From the NCBI GenBank assembly GCA_947095585.1, contig OX352761.1, positions 139,406,277 through 139,470,276 of the forward strand: 64,000 nucleotides of DNA. Direction: 5' to 3'. Position 1 is the stretch's first letter. The number at the start of each line of letters is the position of its first letter. Source of the DNA: Nephrocerus scutellatus (taxonomy: Eukaryota; Arthropoda; Insecta; Diptera; Pipunculidae). The translations under genes were made by a program, and so were the position numbers. Below, piece by piece: positions 40,420 to 51,941 of this stretch. The notes beneath the pieces are model-generated. The model was not told the origin of the DNA and searched no databases. It worked only from the letters and a program-made list of their open reading frames with translations.

Positions 40420-42365
40420 TACCAAAGTTAAAAGTTGGCCCGCTCTTAATACACAGAACAATTTTATATGGATTTTGCTCTTTTGTTGATTACCAATACA
40501 TAAATATTTGGATTTTTTAAGCATGTCTGTGTATCAGCGACACAGTTGGGCTTTCTGTAGAGAATGTTTTGGCTACAGCTACCCATTGTGTACACAGTAT
40601 TGAGTTTCCACTGATAAAACTACTACAGCAACATTATTGTAAGATTTTCGCCAACGACTTATACTAAGCTGAGTACATCGGTTCTCGTCTGATTATCGAC
40701 ATTAAGCAGCGTTCGGTTCGGTTAGTACTTAGATGGGGGCCATGTATTAAAAATAGGAATAAACCCGATGGTTGCTTCATTCGGATGGGCTTGTATATTG
40801 TTACGAGAACTAGTAAGTAGTAATGTTAATAGAACATCGTACGGAACAAAAATAGGCACTGAACTAAAAATAAGAATTACATACTTTCAGTCATTTAGTA
40901 GCAGTAGTTGACAGATTACACCATTATGTACTGGTGTGCCAAATATGTAGGCAAACCGGTTTGTCTGGTTTGTCTGGTTTGTCCGGTTTATGTGTACATG
41001 ATTGCATATGGAGTTTATTTTTGGAAGATGGCTCACTATATATGAGTATGGTTAGTTGTAAATAAGGGAAGTTGCCACGATGTTCTGGTCTTTGCTCGAT
41101 ATTTCTGTATATAAGATTGGAAACCTCTAGAAAATTTTCAAAGGGCAGAGTTTTATCGCAGAGATTCATTAGTTATCATCAAAATCAAACAAAAGCTGTT
41201 GAAGGTTACTCGCAAGTAGAATAGAAGTGAAATACAAGTATTGTTGTAATAAGTTTGCTTAGAAAAGTGATCACCAGTAGAAAATTGTGTACTTTTGTTA
41301 TTTTTTACCGTTGTAATTTATAAATTATTAAACTTGTGTTGTGTCTTTACGAACTCGAAAGCCTAAATTTCGTAACAATATTATATTATAGATGGGACAA
41401 AAGATACAAACACACATGCACTACTGGCAACTCCCAAGAAAACAAAACTAGACGATAAGATAATTACATATATTTTTGCTGAACAATAAACATTGGACAA
41501 ATTGAATTAAAAAGTCCTGCCACGCAAAAGGGAACGAGTATATCCTTCAGTCAACTTGGACGTGATACTTTTTAAGTGGATCTATGTGCCGAGTGCCTAC
41601 ACCTGCCGATCCTATACCTGCACTCAATTTAAATGCGCTTGTTTCAATAAAAATGCAAAACTTGCAAAATTGTTTTATTCCCGGTTACTGTGAGAGTGAG
41701 TGCCTGTATGTTTGTGAATTCTGGGTTCGTCCTTTGCCACCATAGGACTGCGATACGAAATGCAAAACAGATCACACACACACACACACACCGATGCACT
41801 TAGTATATGTTTGGTACTGATGGCCAGTTTCGGTTCGCGTACGGCCTGATAATTTTATTGAAATCCGCAACGAGGATCAATGGGAAGTTCATGCTCGCAT
41901 TACTGTTGCATCGTTAAAAGTGCGCTTACATTTTTGTCGTTGGTCAAAAACAAAAAATGAAATAAAAATAACCTCCCAGATGTCAAATGAATGGCGATTG
42001 AATTGACCACACAGCAAGGACACGCGGTGTTGCATTTAAATTTATATAAATGTGAATATATATGTGTGCTGTTGTTAATAAATGTATATTATAAATACGA
42101 TTGTCCTTGTCCGTTTGTAGTTTAGCGGTACTGTGACTGAACTTTTTTGTTGCTCTCCATCACATAATCCTCTAGGATTTTGCATAAAGGAGGTGAATTG
42201 AAATATTTAAAAATTCGAGCATGTACACGAAATAAAACTTGACCCAAAACTCGAATTCAATTTCAAGCCAAAACGTTTAAGATGACTCGGTAAGTTGATG
42301 GAAACTTTTACTGTGAAAGGAAAAAAAATATATTTTTTATTTTTATTTTCATGCTGTTTAAGTGA
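40420..42365. other. Intergenic, nothing recognised
   Basis: AT-rich. Short tandem GGTTTGTCT repeats at 40960-40990 and an AC microsatellite at 41772-41791. No gene. Confidence 0.4.
41772..41791. repeat. AC dinucleotide microsatellite
   Basis: A pure CA run of about ten units. Confidence 0.9.
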
Positions 42366-42369
42366 AATT

Positions 42370-43090
42370 TTCAATGTAAGGTAAGAATTTGCATGTAGCG
42401 ATTGGTATGCCTATAGAACCATATTCAGGTAACAAGGGTAGTTCCTTGCTTAGCAAGTTCGTCAGCCGTACAGTTACCCGGAAAGTCTCTGTGCCCAGCA
42501 CCCAACACATTTGGATATTGAACTGCTCCGCCATTTCCACGAGAGATGATCGGCAATTAAGGGCTAGAATATAATTTTTGGAGACTGATTTCAGGATTTC
42601 AGTGCAGCTTGACTATCCGAGAATATACTGATATCCTTAGCCGATAAGACGTTTCCCTTCAGCCAAGACAGGGCTTCGCTGATCGCCATAATTTCAGCCT
42701 GGAAAACACTACAGTAATTTGGAAGACGCAAAGAGAGGCTAACATTTACCTTTTTTGAGAAAACACCTCAACCAACTCCGTCATTAATTTTTGACCCGTC
42801 TGTGAAAAAAATAAATGTGTTCATCTTCCAGGTAGGCGTCTTCGTCCCATAATGATCTGGAAGGAAAGGTGACATGGAAGTTTTTGTTGAAATGAAGTTG
42901 CGGAGTACTACTCCGTGACTGAACTGTGCACAAAATGTCAGCTCCATAGGACTTGTGAAAGTTTTCTGAGAAGGACTTAAACAAAACATCTTTGACCTTT
43001 TTTGTTCCTGGTAGACGGGTTGCTATCTTAACTTTATTCTCCTTACTTGGCACTTTTAAGTGTGATGCCAAGTTTATTCCAAATTTGCAA
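42370..43090 (-). pseudogene. LINE 3' remnant with RNase H domain
   Basis: On the minus strand, after a pre-domain stretch (SRSLWDEDAYLEDEHIYFF), comes the RNase H start FFTDGSKINDGVG at about 42800-42765. After one stop comes VFQAEIMAISEALSWLKG and then SIFSDSQAALKS. The D (TDGSK), E (QAE) and D (SDSQ) residues needed for catalysis are visible. It ends with GNCTADELAKQGTT and GIPIATCK at 42470-42380. A stop after GVG and a frameshift before FTDGSK kill it. It is the same family as 10735-11480. Such RNase H domains occur in I/R1-like LINE clades. Confidence 0.85.
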
Positions 43091-43208
43091 TTTTACGTTC
43101 AATTTTGAAATGGTGAGGTGCGACCAACGCATCTTTGTTGGTTTAAAAACCTGCATAATTTAAAAAATTTATTAATAAAACTTCAAAGTTCTTATTGTAA
43201 AAATAAAA

Positions 43209-43487
43209 CTAATCTTCTTTTTCAATAAACAACTGGCGACTGTACAACCGAGGACTTCCTTCGATAGAAATGAAATCCATATCGATTTGTTCAATAGCAC
43301 GTATCCCACGTTTGCTCCCGTATAGTAAACATAAATCCTGACACGTATCATGCGCCTTTTTACTCTTCATGTTAAGCCGGTTGGTCCATGTTTTCGTTTC
43401 CATTGGCATGGCTATTATCGGAGCGATTTGAAAACTTGACAAGGGAAGTGACGAAGAATCTGCTGCTGGGTGAAATGGGAGTACAAA
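43209..43487 (-). CDS. Candidate terminal exon of an unrecognised gene (partial)
   Basis: A 92-residue open segment ending in TAG begins right after a pyrimidine-rich tract ending TTTAG, which would be a good acceptor, in phase 0. A near-canonical polyadenylation signal (AATAAA) follows the stop within about 40 bases. The peptide includes ETKTWTNRLNMKSKKAHD, CQDLCLLYGSKRGIRAIEQ and GSPRLYSRQLFIEKED: charged, balanced in composition and protein-like, unlike the shadows around it. I do not recognise the family and found no upstream exon in the window, so it could also be a processed or captured fragment. An alternative start is the internal Met at residue 16. Confidence 0.4.
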   Translation of the reverse strand, partial: FVLPFHPAADSSSLPLSSFQIAPIIAMPMETKTWTNRLNMKSKKAHDTCQDLCLLYGSKRGIRAIEQIDMDFISIEGSPRLYSRQLFIEKED

Positions 43488-43489
43488 CT

Positions 43490-45750
43490 AAACAATGAGG
43501 AGGTGGTACTCGACACTAGAGTAATGCAGTTCTGATCAATACATAGATATGTACATCATTTGCACTATACATAAGCAATCTTGGCAATGGCAGCCGGCAG
43601 ACATCGGCGGATACTGACTGTCTTCCTGTCAATATCAGCTGTAAGCTGTTAGCAAGTGAGTGAGTGAGGGGTCCCTTTTTAAAAAAAGATAACAGAAAGG
43701 ATTTCTATTTTGCTGTTCCGCGATGTCATGTCAGTCAGCCTTTCGGATTATTATTACTTGTTACAATATTTACACTGTCGTCGTTCTAAGTCAGTTCTTT
43801 TGGTCTCATTTCAATTCACCTCACGTATAATTTCCGTTTTTTTTATTATGCCCTGACACGATAACTCTTTATCTACCAAGCTGTGTGACAAGTAAAGTAT
43901 ATTAGCAAACACACTAGGCTTTCGAATTACCTTATATCACTTTATTGTTGAGAGCAGCTTTATAAACTATAATGAATGTTATTCAAGCATTTAAATATTA
44001 TTTTAGTTTATGTGAGATGGCTTTATGTTGCATCACTTTAGTTCGTTCGTATTATGAGAGTACTCGTAACATAGAAACAACGGAGGATCTTCTATCAAAG
44101 TTACTTTTGCCAATTTTGCAAAATATAACATGGAATTTATTGTTCCAGACTGTGGTAGCATTAAAAAGACTTCATTCAGTCCACGTCCTTCCATAAATTT
44201 AGTAGATATTCAAGTAAAACACTGCCATCACGACACAGCCAGAGATGTCAGTAGAAAAGTTCAATTATCCTATCAAATATTAACCTTTAATGATTTAAAT
44301 AAAATGCATGTGCTCTTTGCTTATTTATTTCAGTATGTTTTACCCAACCTCAGTTATTGTGGTATTGTGGATGCAACTCATGAAACAAAGTAAAAAGCAC
44401 TCTAAAATGTAAACTAATTTTCATTTAGAGTCTATCTATCAGAAGTTGGTTAAGCTTCTCCTTAGTCGCCTGCGCCAGGAAAGTTTGCAATTTGCTTTAA
44501 ACAACCCGCAGCATTTATAGCTTCATTAAGAACCGCATCATCAGGTCATAGCAATGGAATGTTTTTCACACAACACCAAGCAGCGCACCTTGGTAGCTCG
44601 AAAAGTATTCCTCAGAAAACCACTGCACAGCACATATGGTAATCCCTGTGAATTATTCTAGCGATTAACGTATCCTCGCAGTTATTTACGCGCGTTTCCA
44701 GTTCACAGAGCGGAACTCATATCTCAACAGGAATGCGGTAGATGTGTGGCTACTCTACAGACACAGAGATTGTTAAGCAACTTTACCGCTACCACATCGT
44801 CTGATGGAAACATAAAAACATATATCGTAAATATTTTAAATTCTCGTTTTATTTTATAGATTTTTTAATTCTTTTTTCAACGCTCTGTAGCAGTGATGTC
44901 GCTCGCAATCTTAAGTAACAGCCCCAGAGCAATCGCTCATCCAGGATTTTGTCGTATCACTATGTGGAAAACCTTTTATTAATAAAATAAAAGTTTAATC
45001 TCCATTCCTTGGCTGGTTCTTTTAAAACCCAGCGAATGCACTTTTTGTGGAGTGCCAGCTATATTGGAAAAGCGAATTAGGAAATTTAAATAAGTTGATG
45101 GATAAATCTGCAAAAATGTTGGGGTTTCTTCGCTGTTTTTTTAATAAAACAGTTTTTGTTTGAGATATCAAAAAATAATTCCGTTCGAGTTCAATCGATG
45201 TCAATAATAAAGAAATGCAACATCATTCAAATGTCCTCCACGAAAACACCTGCTCTAGTGATTGCGCAGAACAAAATTTTTCATAACGAAATTGCGGAAA
45301 TTTCGTGTTCTATATTCGTCCTGAGGTCATCTTAAGTATTCGGCTTATTAGCGAAGACTGTAATTGATCCATTTCTGGAGATAGCACGGTCACCGAACTA
45401 AGACTTCGTTAACTTGATTGTTTTGCAAGCTGTGTGGCATTAGATTTAGATTTAGATTATAGATTAGTTATATTCCTTTATTTTAATTCAAACTTGAAAA
45501 CTAAATACGAGTAGATGTATTTTATTTAAAGCTAATTTAATTTTAATTTTATGTGACATGTGGCGAATGTACTACAAATGAATTCTTAAAAATAACAACG
45601 AAAGGAATAAATTGAATTGTAATCAATTAAAAAATAATATATGTTAATTCAGAGCAAAAAAACTGAAGCTGAATAATTTAGGTAAACCATAGAAAGTACA
45701 AAATCCTCTACAATGACGTAAGCCAAGTTTTGAATTTCATTTTCAAGATA
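43490..45750. other. Intergenic, nothing recognised
   Basis: AT-rich. If the candidate terminal exon on its left is real, this would be intron. The plus frames at 43972-44196 and 44130-44393 have no recognisable domain. Confidence 0.35.
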
Positions 45751-46610
45751 TTATTCAATATATTAGGCGCAGTAATATCACAGAAGCGAGCGTGTTGGGA
45801 TAAACCAAATCTGGGTACATTTTCTAGGTTTCTGCGCTGTTTACGAGTAGGTTATAATTATCATGAAGCCTTGCTGTTATCGATGACTTAAGGGAAGAAT
45901 TTTAAGACCAATAAACCATTCAAAGCTAGTTGTTCAACGGTTATTCTTTCGTAAGCTACGAACTGAATATTTTTGCTTGTTTAGCAAATAAATTTAAATT
46001 TTGTGGAAATACATACCACCCCAGCAAGATATCCCATATTGAAGTCTTGCTATAAACAAACCGTTGCATACGAGTTTTAATTTGCAAGTGACAATAAAAC
46101 AGACTTATATCATAAAGATGCTTCACACCTCTATTCAAATATTACATCAAATACTTAGTATGGTCCTTCCAACTTGTGCTGATGGTCCAAAAACAGGTTC
46201 ATCATTAGGTACTATACTTCCTTTTACTATGTAAAAGAAAGTAACGGCTGTATTAGAAAAGAATAAAGAAATGTTGTCAGAAAATGACGAAATCTTTTAT
46301 TTAAAAGTTTGGATGAATACCGAATTAAAGTAAATTAAAAATTGGATAAGGCCAAGAACAGATCTCTGTGGGACACCCACATTTATATAATTTTGTGAGC
46401 TGAGACAGTTGTTTATTTTTACTCTTTTGCTTAGCTCTGAAGCATCCATTATGCAGTTTATTCAGTAGCAACGAGTGATCCACCATATGAAAAGCATTGG
46501 TAATGTCGATAAAAAAAGTAGGCGGTATTTTAGATTCATTAAACATTTTATAAAAAACTGAGAGTCTATATAGTATTTAAACGTCTTCCAAAAATCTTAT
46601 AAAAGACCGA
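45750..46610 (-). pseudogene. LINE reverse transcriptase fragment, family K
   Basis: The minus frame at 46546 begins with PPTFFIDITNAFHMVDHSLL, equivalent to RT motif A (an aspartate followed by AF, then VDH). In another frame at 46390-46340 comes VGVPQRSVLGLIQF, which is motif B. More 3' sequence down to 45750 resembles a LINE C-terminal tail but is heavily shifted. It differs from families L, J and the RNase H family. Confidence 0.65.
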
Positions 46611-46843
46611 TAGAATGAAATTGGACAATAATTATTTACTAATAAGATATCAACTTTCTTATGGAGTCTATGATTAGACTGTTTTTAAATCGTATAATTT
46701 TCCTTTGTTAAATGGTAATACTTGCCATTAAGTTGAAACTAAAAACAAATCGCAGCTTACTTCATGCATATCCGAGATACCTCATTGAGAAAATGCGGCA
46801 TCCCAATTGAAATATCCTTTATAATTCTAAGCGTCTTTTTAAA

Positions 46844-47050
46844 TTCTATATATTATTAACTTCGCGTGCCAGCGGCTGGCTGGTGGACCAAATATTGTGA
46901 TCAATTTTTAACCCAGTTCCTAAATCCCGATTTTATTTAAACTTTGCACACATATTTATTTCCGATGACAACGCTTATATATAAATTTAGGGTCCCTACG
47001 GGCCTCGGGTTCGGGTGGCTCCCATGCGAATATATTTTCTTCAATTTTTA
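46844..47050 (+). mobile_element. Mini-me/DINE-1-like element M, copy 3
   Basis: TATTAACTTCGCGTGCC is followed by a GGCTGGCTGG run, GATCAATTTTTAACCCAGTTCC, CCCGATTTTATTTAAACTTTGC, ACACATATTTATTTCCGATG and a GGGTCCC...GGGCCTCGGG spot. It is a single-block copy without the tail. Confidence 0.75.
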
Positions 47051-48200
47051 TCCGCTTGTTAATCGGACTTCTGAAAGAACTACAAGCTGCCCAGTTATGA
47101 GTGAGATAGGTGGGGTACGTAATCCCGTGTCCCGAAATATTGCATCCCTAAATAATTCCGGTCAAATGGATTTATGAGGCTAAATAACAACTAATAAGTG
47201 ATTTTACTGATTTGAATTGATTTTGTTTCGCCCTTTAAAGTGTTTAAATTGCAAATATTTTAAGGAGCAGAAACTGACTAATAAGCTAAATAAATTTAAT
47301 TTAATTTATAAAAATTTGACATTTCTAAACTTCACCAATCACAGAGCAAGCAGTACTTTCTTGTTTCGCAAAAAAACTGCTGATTACATAAAATAATTAC
47401 CACAGTAGTTATCCTCGCTTTCATTAAAATTTAATTGAATTGTCCTGCGGATTGTATTCTTCTTAGTATTGAATCCTTTCTTATCATTAATTTGTGATTA
47501 TATGTAACTGTATCTTGAAAAGGTTTCTTGCCAATTACCCCCAGCAAAATGTCTTACATTGATTAGAAATTCTTGCAAATAGTTGAGGAAGTAATTCTAG
47601 ACAACTCGTCATCTAAAGAAGGACACGTAATAAAGTAAAGAAAGCAATTAATGTACAACTTGCTTTTAATTAATATTTATCAATTATAATCGAACTGTCG
47701 TTGTCATCATCATCGTTTTAAATCTTCCAATTCATATGGTTTTCCAAGAGACATGGAGCCAAGTCCCAATTCAGAAGGAGTCTCCTTGACACATGTGTGA
47801 TTTATAACAAATGTATCTTACTACACACAGTTAACACTCGCTAACCACCACGCAGTAGCGTCTAGAAAAGAGTGTCTCTAATGATAAGTAAAAGCATGTT
47901 CTTGAATGTAAATAAACATACATATTTTTTACTGTCACAGGGGGCTGTAAGTGTATAACAATCGTAAAACCTTTCAAGTTGCAGTATTTACATCTGGGAA
48001 TCAGACGAGTGAGTGAGTGTGTTAAGTAAAATGTTGTTGCGTATAGTTTTGGTATGCCACTGCCAACTTGAAAAATAAACAAATACAATTACAAAAACAA
48101 ACAGTTTTCATTTCAAAACATCAAAATGTTTACACACAAAACACACAAATGTAAAAATTTAACAACGTCGTTGCCTGTGTATTATTGATTGATCCTTTAT
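47051..48200. other. Intergenic downstream of the first receptor gene
   Basis: AT-rich with no recognised gene. It includes the 3' flank of the receptor ending at 48205. Confidence 0.4.
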
Positions 48201-48204
48201 ATTT

Positions 48205-49913
48205 TTAATCCAACTCCTCGTGTTCATTTTCCTCCTGAAGCTTAAACTGAATTAATATAACAACATAGGTAGTTATGGTCAGCACCATCTGATGGCCAGC
48301 AATAAAGGAACAGACGAATCCAGTGCAAGTTTTAATTCCATCAACGGTTCCGTTCCATTAACAAACAAATCGACCAGTTGTATTATGACGATGGGGAGTC
48401 GTGGTGGTCGATAACAACGATCCATAGACAGTGAGAGAGAGAAAAAAAAGAAATCATTACGAAACAAATGTCAAAGCTGCAATTGGATTATAAGCCAGGC
48501 TAATTAAATATTTAATATTAAAGTATTAAGTAAGGATGACACCCACCGCTCCGAAGCTTTTCAAGTTGATGTCGAAAAATCCTCCACATGAAAAAATCAA
48601 TCTCTGGTGCATTAATTGTAACGAATACTCTCGCAGGCATATTCCAAGAGTAAGGTCAGTGTCAGCAGATTTAAAATTGTGAAGGATCCGCGTTACTTCG
48701 TTGTACTGATGAAATCATGAAAAGAAAGGGCAAATAATACAAATATATATTATTTAAAGAGTTTGCATGAAATGGACTGCAATAACTTCCCCTGTTTCCT
48801 CGAAATACAAATTAATAGGATTTGCAAATTTCCAAATCCAAAAAAACAGCTCACCGTTTGAATACACGACTGACATAACCAACACGGAGCCAGCATGATC
48901 CAAAGGTTCACAGCAGTATAGAGAATGCGTTCTGGTAAAATACAAAACAAAATTATAACAAAGCTTCCTGCAATACTCATGAGCATGATGTACTTACGGG
49001 TATTGAAATTATAGTCAGGACTGTAATTGTGTGCAACATAAGCCCAGTTAATGTTATAAATTATGGCCAGACTATTGTATAAGAATGAACTGATTAATGT
49101 TGAGGTGTAATAGTTCTCTAGCGCACTGACCAACTTCCAAATCCTCGATTGAAAGTTCTGACTATAGCGAATCCTTTGATAAAGGAAACGCCTATCGCCG
49201 GTTGTCATATCGATTTCCTTTCGCAAAATGGTCAGTTCTGACAACAGCTCCTTTAGCATTTCATGCACAATGAGTACGGCTTGGCAAAACTCTACACTCT
49301 TGATGCGAATCATCACACCAAAAAAAATTGTAAACAGCCACTCGAACACAGATGTAAATTTTAGGAAAAGAAATATATTCGTTGCTGGCAGCAAGACGAT
49401 CATTACCAACAGAACAATACCGGTTTTGCAAAAAAGGCTCAACTTGAATTTGTTGATCTCTGATGGCCAAATGCGGCTTGATCTTATAGCCAGGTCCCAT
49501 TCGAGATCAGCCATAGTTGTGTAAATGTCCATTAGGTAATTGTACCTCAAGATAATCGTAAGCTGTATTAACATTTGAAGGAATATCATTGCTAAGCCTT
49601 GTGCCGTTCCCAAAATACTTGTTAGGCAATCAACGGACCGTGCCTTAACTTCGAAAACTGACACATTGTTTACATATGCGACCCATAAACCGCACATCAT
49701 AAGCAGTAGAGAGTAGACACAGAAGAAGACTCTTACTGTGGAACTGTGACGCAATGCAATCGGCGTCTTTACCTTAAAATGCTTCTCTCTAGTTCTTCTA
49801 CGACTACAATCCACAGATGGAAGTGGTGGAGGGGACACTGCGAAGAAGCAAAAAACCCATTGGTAGGGCTTTGTCGTCGACAACAGCTGAGATGATTTGA
49901 ATTGTGATTTCAT
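48205..49913 (-). CDS. Gustatory receptor, three exons (433 aa)
   Basis: An insect gustatory receptor (7-transmembrane chemoreceptor family, ligand-gated cation channel in sensory neurons). Exons on the minus strand are 49913-48855 (353 codons), 48705-48547 (53 codons) and 48288-48205 (27 codons plus TAA). Introns of 149 and 258 bases have GT-AG ends, both phase 0, and every join keeps the frame. Hydrophobic segments lie at about residues 61-82, 100-122, 162-184, 188-205, 270-292 and 308-346, with the last at 407-421. The exon 2 segment REYSLQLMHQ...GFFDINLKSFGA and the final TTYVVILIQF (413-421 is the TY-x5-QF signature) are family hallmarks. The length is normal for the family. The N-terminus (KPYQWVFCFFAVSPPP) supports the first Met. 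The ligand and Drosophila orthologue cannot be told from here. It is probably intact. Confidence 0.93.
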
Positions 49914-50985
49914 GATTATGAATGTAGCTTACTCAACGAAGTTCAAACACCGAATTTTTATTCAAAGAGAATGTGGTATGAATCCTTTTAACGAAGTATA
50001 ACTATCGACTGAACTGTTTAAAATTGCAAGTTCACTTTATGCTTTGGCATTAGTAGTTAACCAATTAATTTAATTTTCCAAATGGATAGATCAATATATT
50101 AAAAATTCTTAGGGAAGATAAGCATCATTGATTGAGTGAGTGAGTGTCACAGGACATGGACAGGACATGAACGACTTATTGTTGTTAGGTTGTACTTAAC
50201 TTTTTATGAGTGGAAAGCGTCCATATAAGCCGATTTGTTTCGAGTTTCCCATCAGTTCTGCGATAATTTTTGCAATCTAATTTCTTGCTTTTTCTTAATA
50301 AGCAACACACGAAAATTTTGTAATGCGTTCTTCGAAGTCAATAGTAGGTTGGATCGTCCTTTAATGAAAACTAATTTTCAAATTTCGTTAGAATTTTAGA
50401 AGTACTGTGTATTAATTTTTTTTTAATTAACAAAACAGCTCAACGTTTTTGAATTAAAACTTGTGGATTCACAAATGACTTCACTTTTATTACATCTACT
50501 AATCAATTCAAAAGGTGTTGCAGAATATGCAAAAATCCACAATAGAAAAATAGAATAATGGAGTGTGCTTTTGTAGAAGATGTTTTGTTTTTATAATATT
50601 TCTGTTTAAATATAGTGATGTTGGTTTAAAGAAATGGGTATAATGATCATTAATCCTTTGAAAAATCAAATACCTGTTGTAGACGGAGCATTGGATCGTT
50701 ACGGCAAATCTGAAAGACCAGAAGCTGCCATCGTTACAACACCTTGGCTTATTTAATGAATATAACAAATCAAATGTCATAGATCGAAACAAAATCCGCC
50801 GAGCTCGTACCAATACTAGTATTATTGAATTTGATCAGTGCATTTGTAGCTCTTTTGACAGTCAAAGGTATTTTACCTAACGATTGCATTAGCAGAAATG
50901 TTGTTATTGAGGAACATGTAAACTATGTAAAGAAACTAAAGAAACCTGACCCACAAATAATAGCTTAGAGCTCTTGACGTGTTTC
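49914..50985. other. Upstream flank of the first receptor
   Basis: AT-rich. It presumably contains the receptor promoter, but I cannot point to a specific motif. The 101-residue minus frame at 50508-50813 has no domain. Confidence 0.4.
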
Positions 50986-51290
50986 CTGGCAAAATCGATT
51001 GATCACCATCGGTTGTGACGAAACTGCAGTCGAAGGGAAGATCCAACGTCCACTTCAATGGTTAATGTGTCAGCTATATTCCAATTTGTTGCCATTAAGA
51101 CCTCTTGACGGTCTCACGACGGGCACTATAAGTTTTAATGGCCCATTTTGGAAGTCTCTTAATAACTGCGCATATCTTGCTGTGGGACAATTTCCTGTAA
51201 TTGAATGTAACTTGCCAGACAAACCGAAAGCTCTTAACGACTTCAGTACCCAGTTCTTCCGCAAGCCGTCCAAAAGAATATAAAAAATAT
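50985..51290 (+). pseudogene. Fragment of an element-associated ORF, dead
   Basis: The 94-residue frame contains ITIGCDETAVEGKIQRPLQW, LYSNLLPLRPL, LTTGTISFNGPFWKSLNNC and GQFPVIECN. From memory of the family, the order CDGT...RPLQW...NELPLRHL...GPIGK recurs in a repetitive ORF found in many arthropod genomes and thought to be mobile-element borne. The piece lacks both ends of that protein. The assignment is by motif order only. Confidence 0.5.
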
Positions 51291-51940
51291 AAAAAACCGA
51301 TCCACCCTAGTAAATAGCTTAATATTGTTACGAAAATAGATATACATATGTAGTTTACTTTACAGCACCATCTAAAGACTCAGTTGTTTACGATTAAGCC
51401 ATCTATTGAATAGAATTTGAATTAGGAAATTACGAAAAAATGATTGCATATATTTAGGCTCAGTAATAAAAGTTACTTCACTTGTTACTTGTACTTGTTT
51501 GCACTTGTATATAAAAGCTATATGGTGAGTTTTTTCTAAGAATTTATCAGTATGTTCTGGTATTTGCTAGATGGTTCAAATGGAACAAAAAAATATAAAA
51601 CAGTAGAACATTCTCGAAACTATGGATCAGGTATAAATATCCCGTACTTTATCGCAATGAGTAAGTTAATATTTGAAAGTGAACCAGACTATTTGAAAAG
51701 TCTAAAAGTACCTCCTATGTGAATAATAGCGCTATCAGTGAATAATAAGTAATCACAATTACAAATTTGTGATGTTTTGCTATTAGTTAATTAAAGTTGT
51801 AATTTTTGAATTACAGAAATTGTCCTGTGGTTTTTTTAATTAATTACAAACTCTAGAAATTTCGTAACAATATATTTATGAGGTTAAATATGGAATTATT
51901 TCTAAATCTAAAATTTCACGCTCATAACTTCGGTTTGACT
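51291..51940. other. Intergenic, nothing recognised
   Basis: AT-rich sequence between the element fragment and the next element M copy. Confidence 0.4.
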
Positions 51941-51941
51941 T

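Noticed and set aside
49228..49524. 98-residue plus-strand frame and a 79-residue minus frame
   Set aside because: Both are shadows of the first gustatory receptor in other frames.
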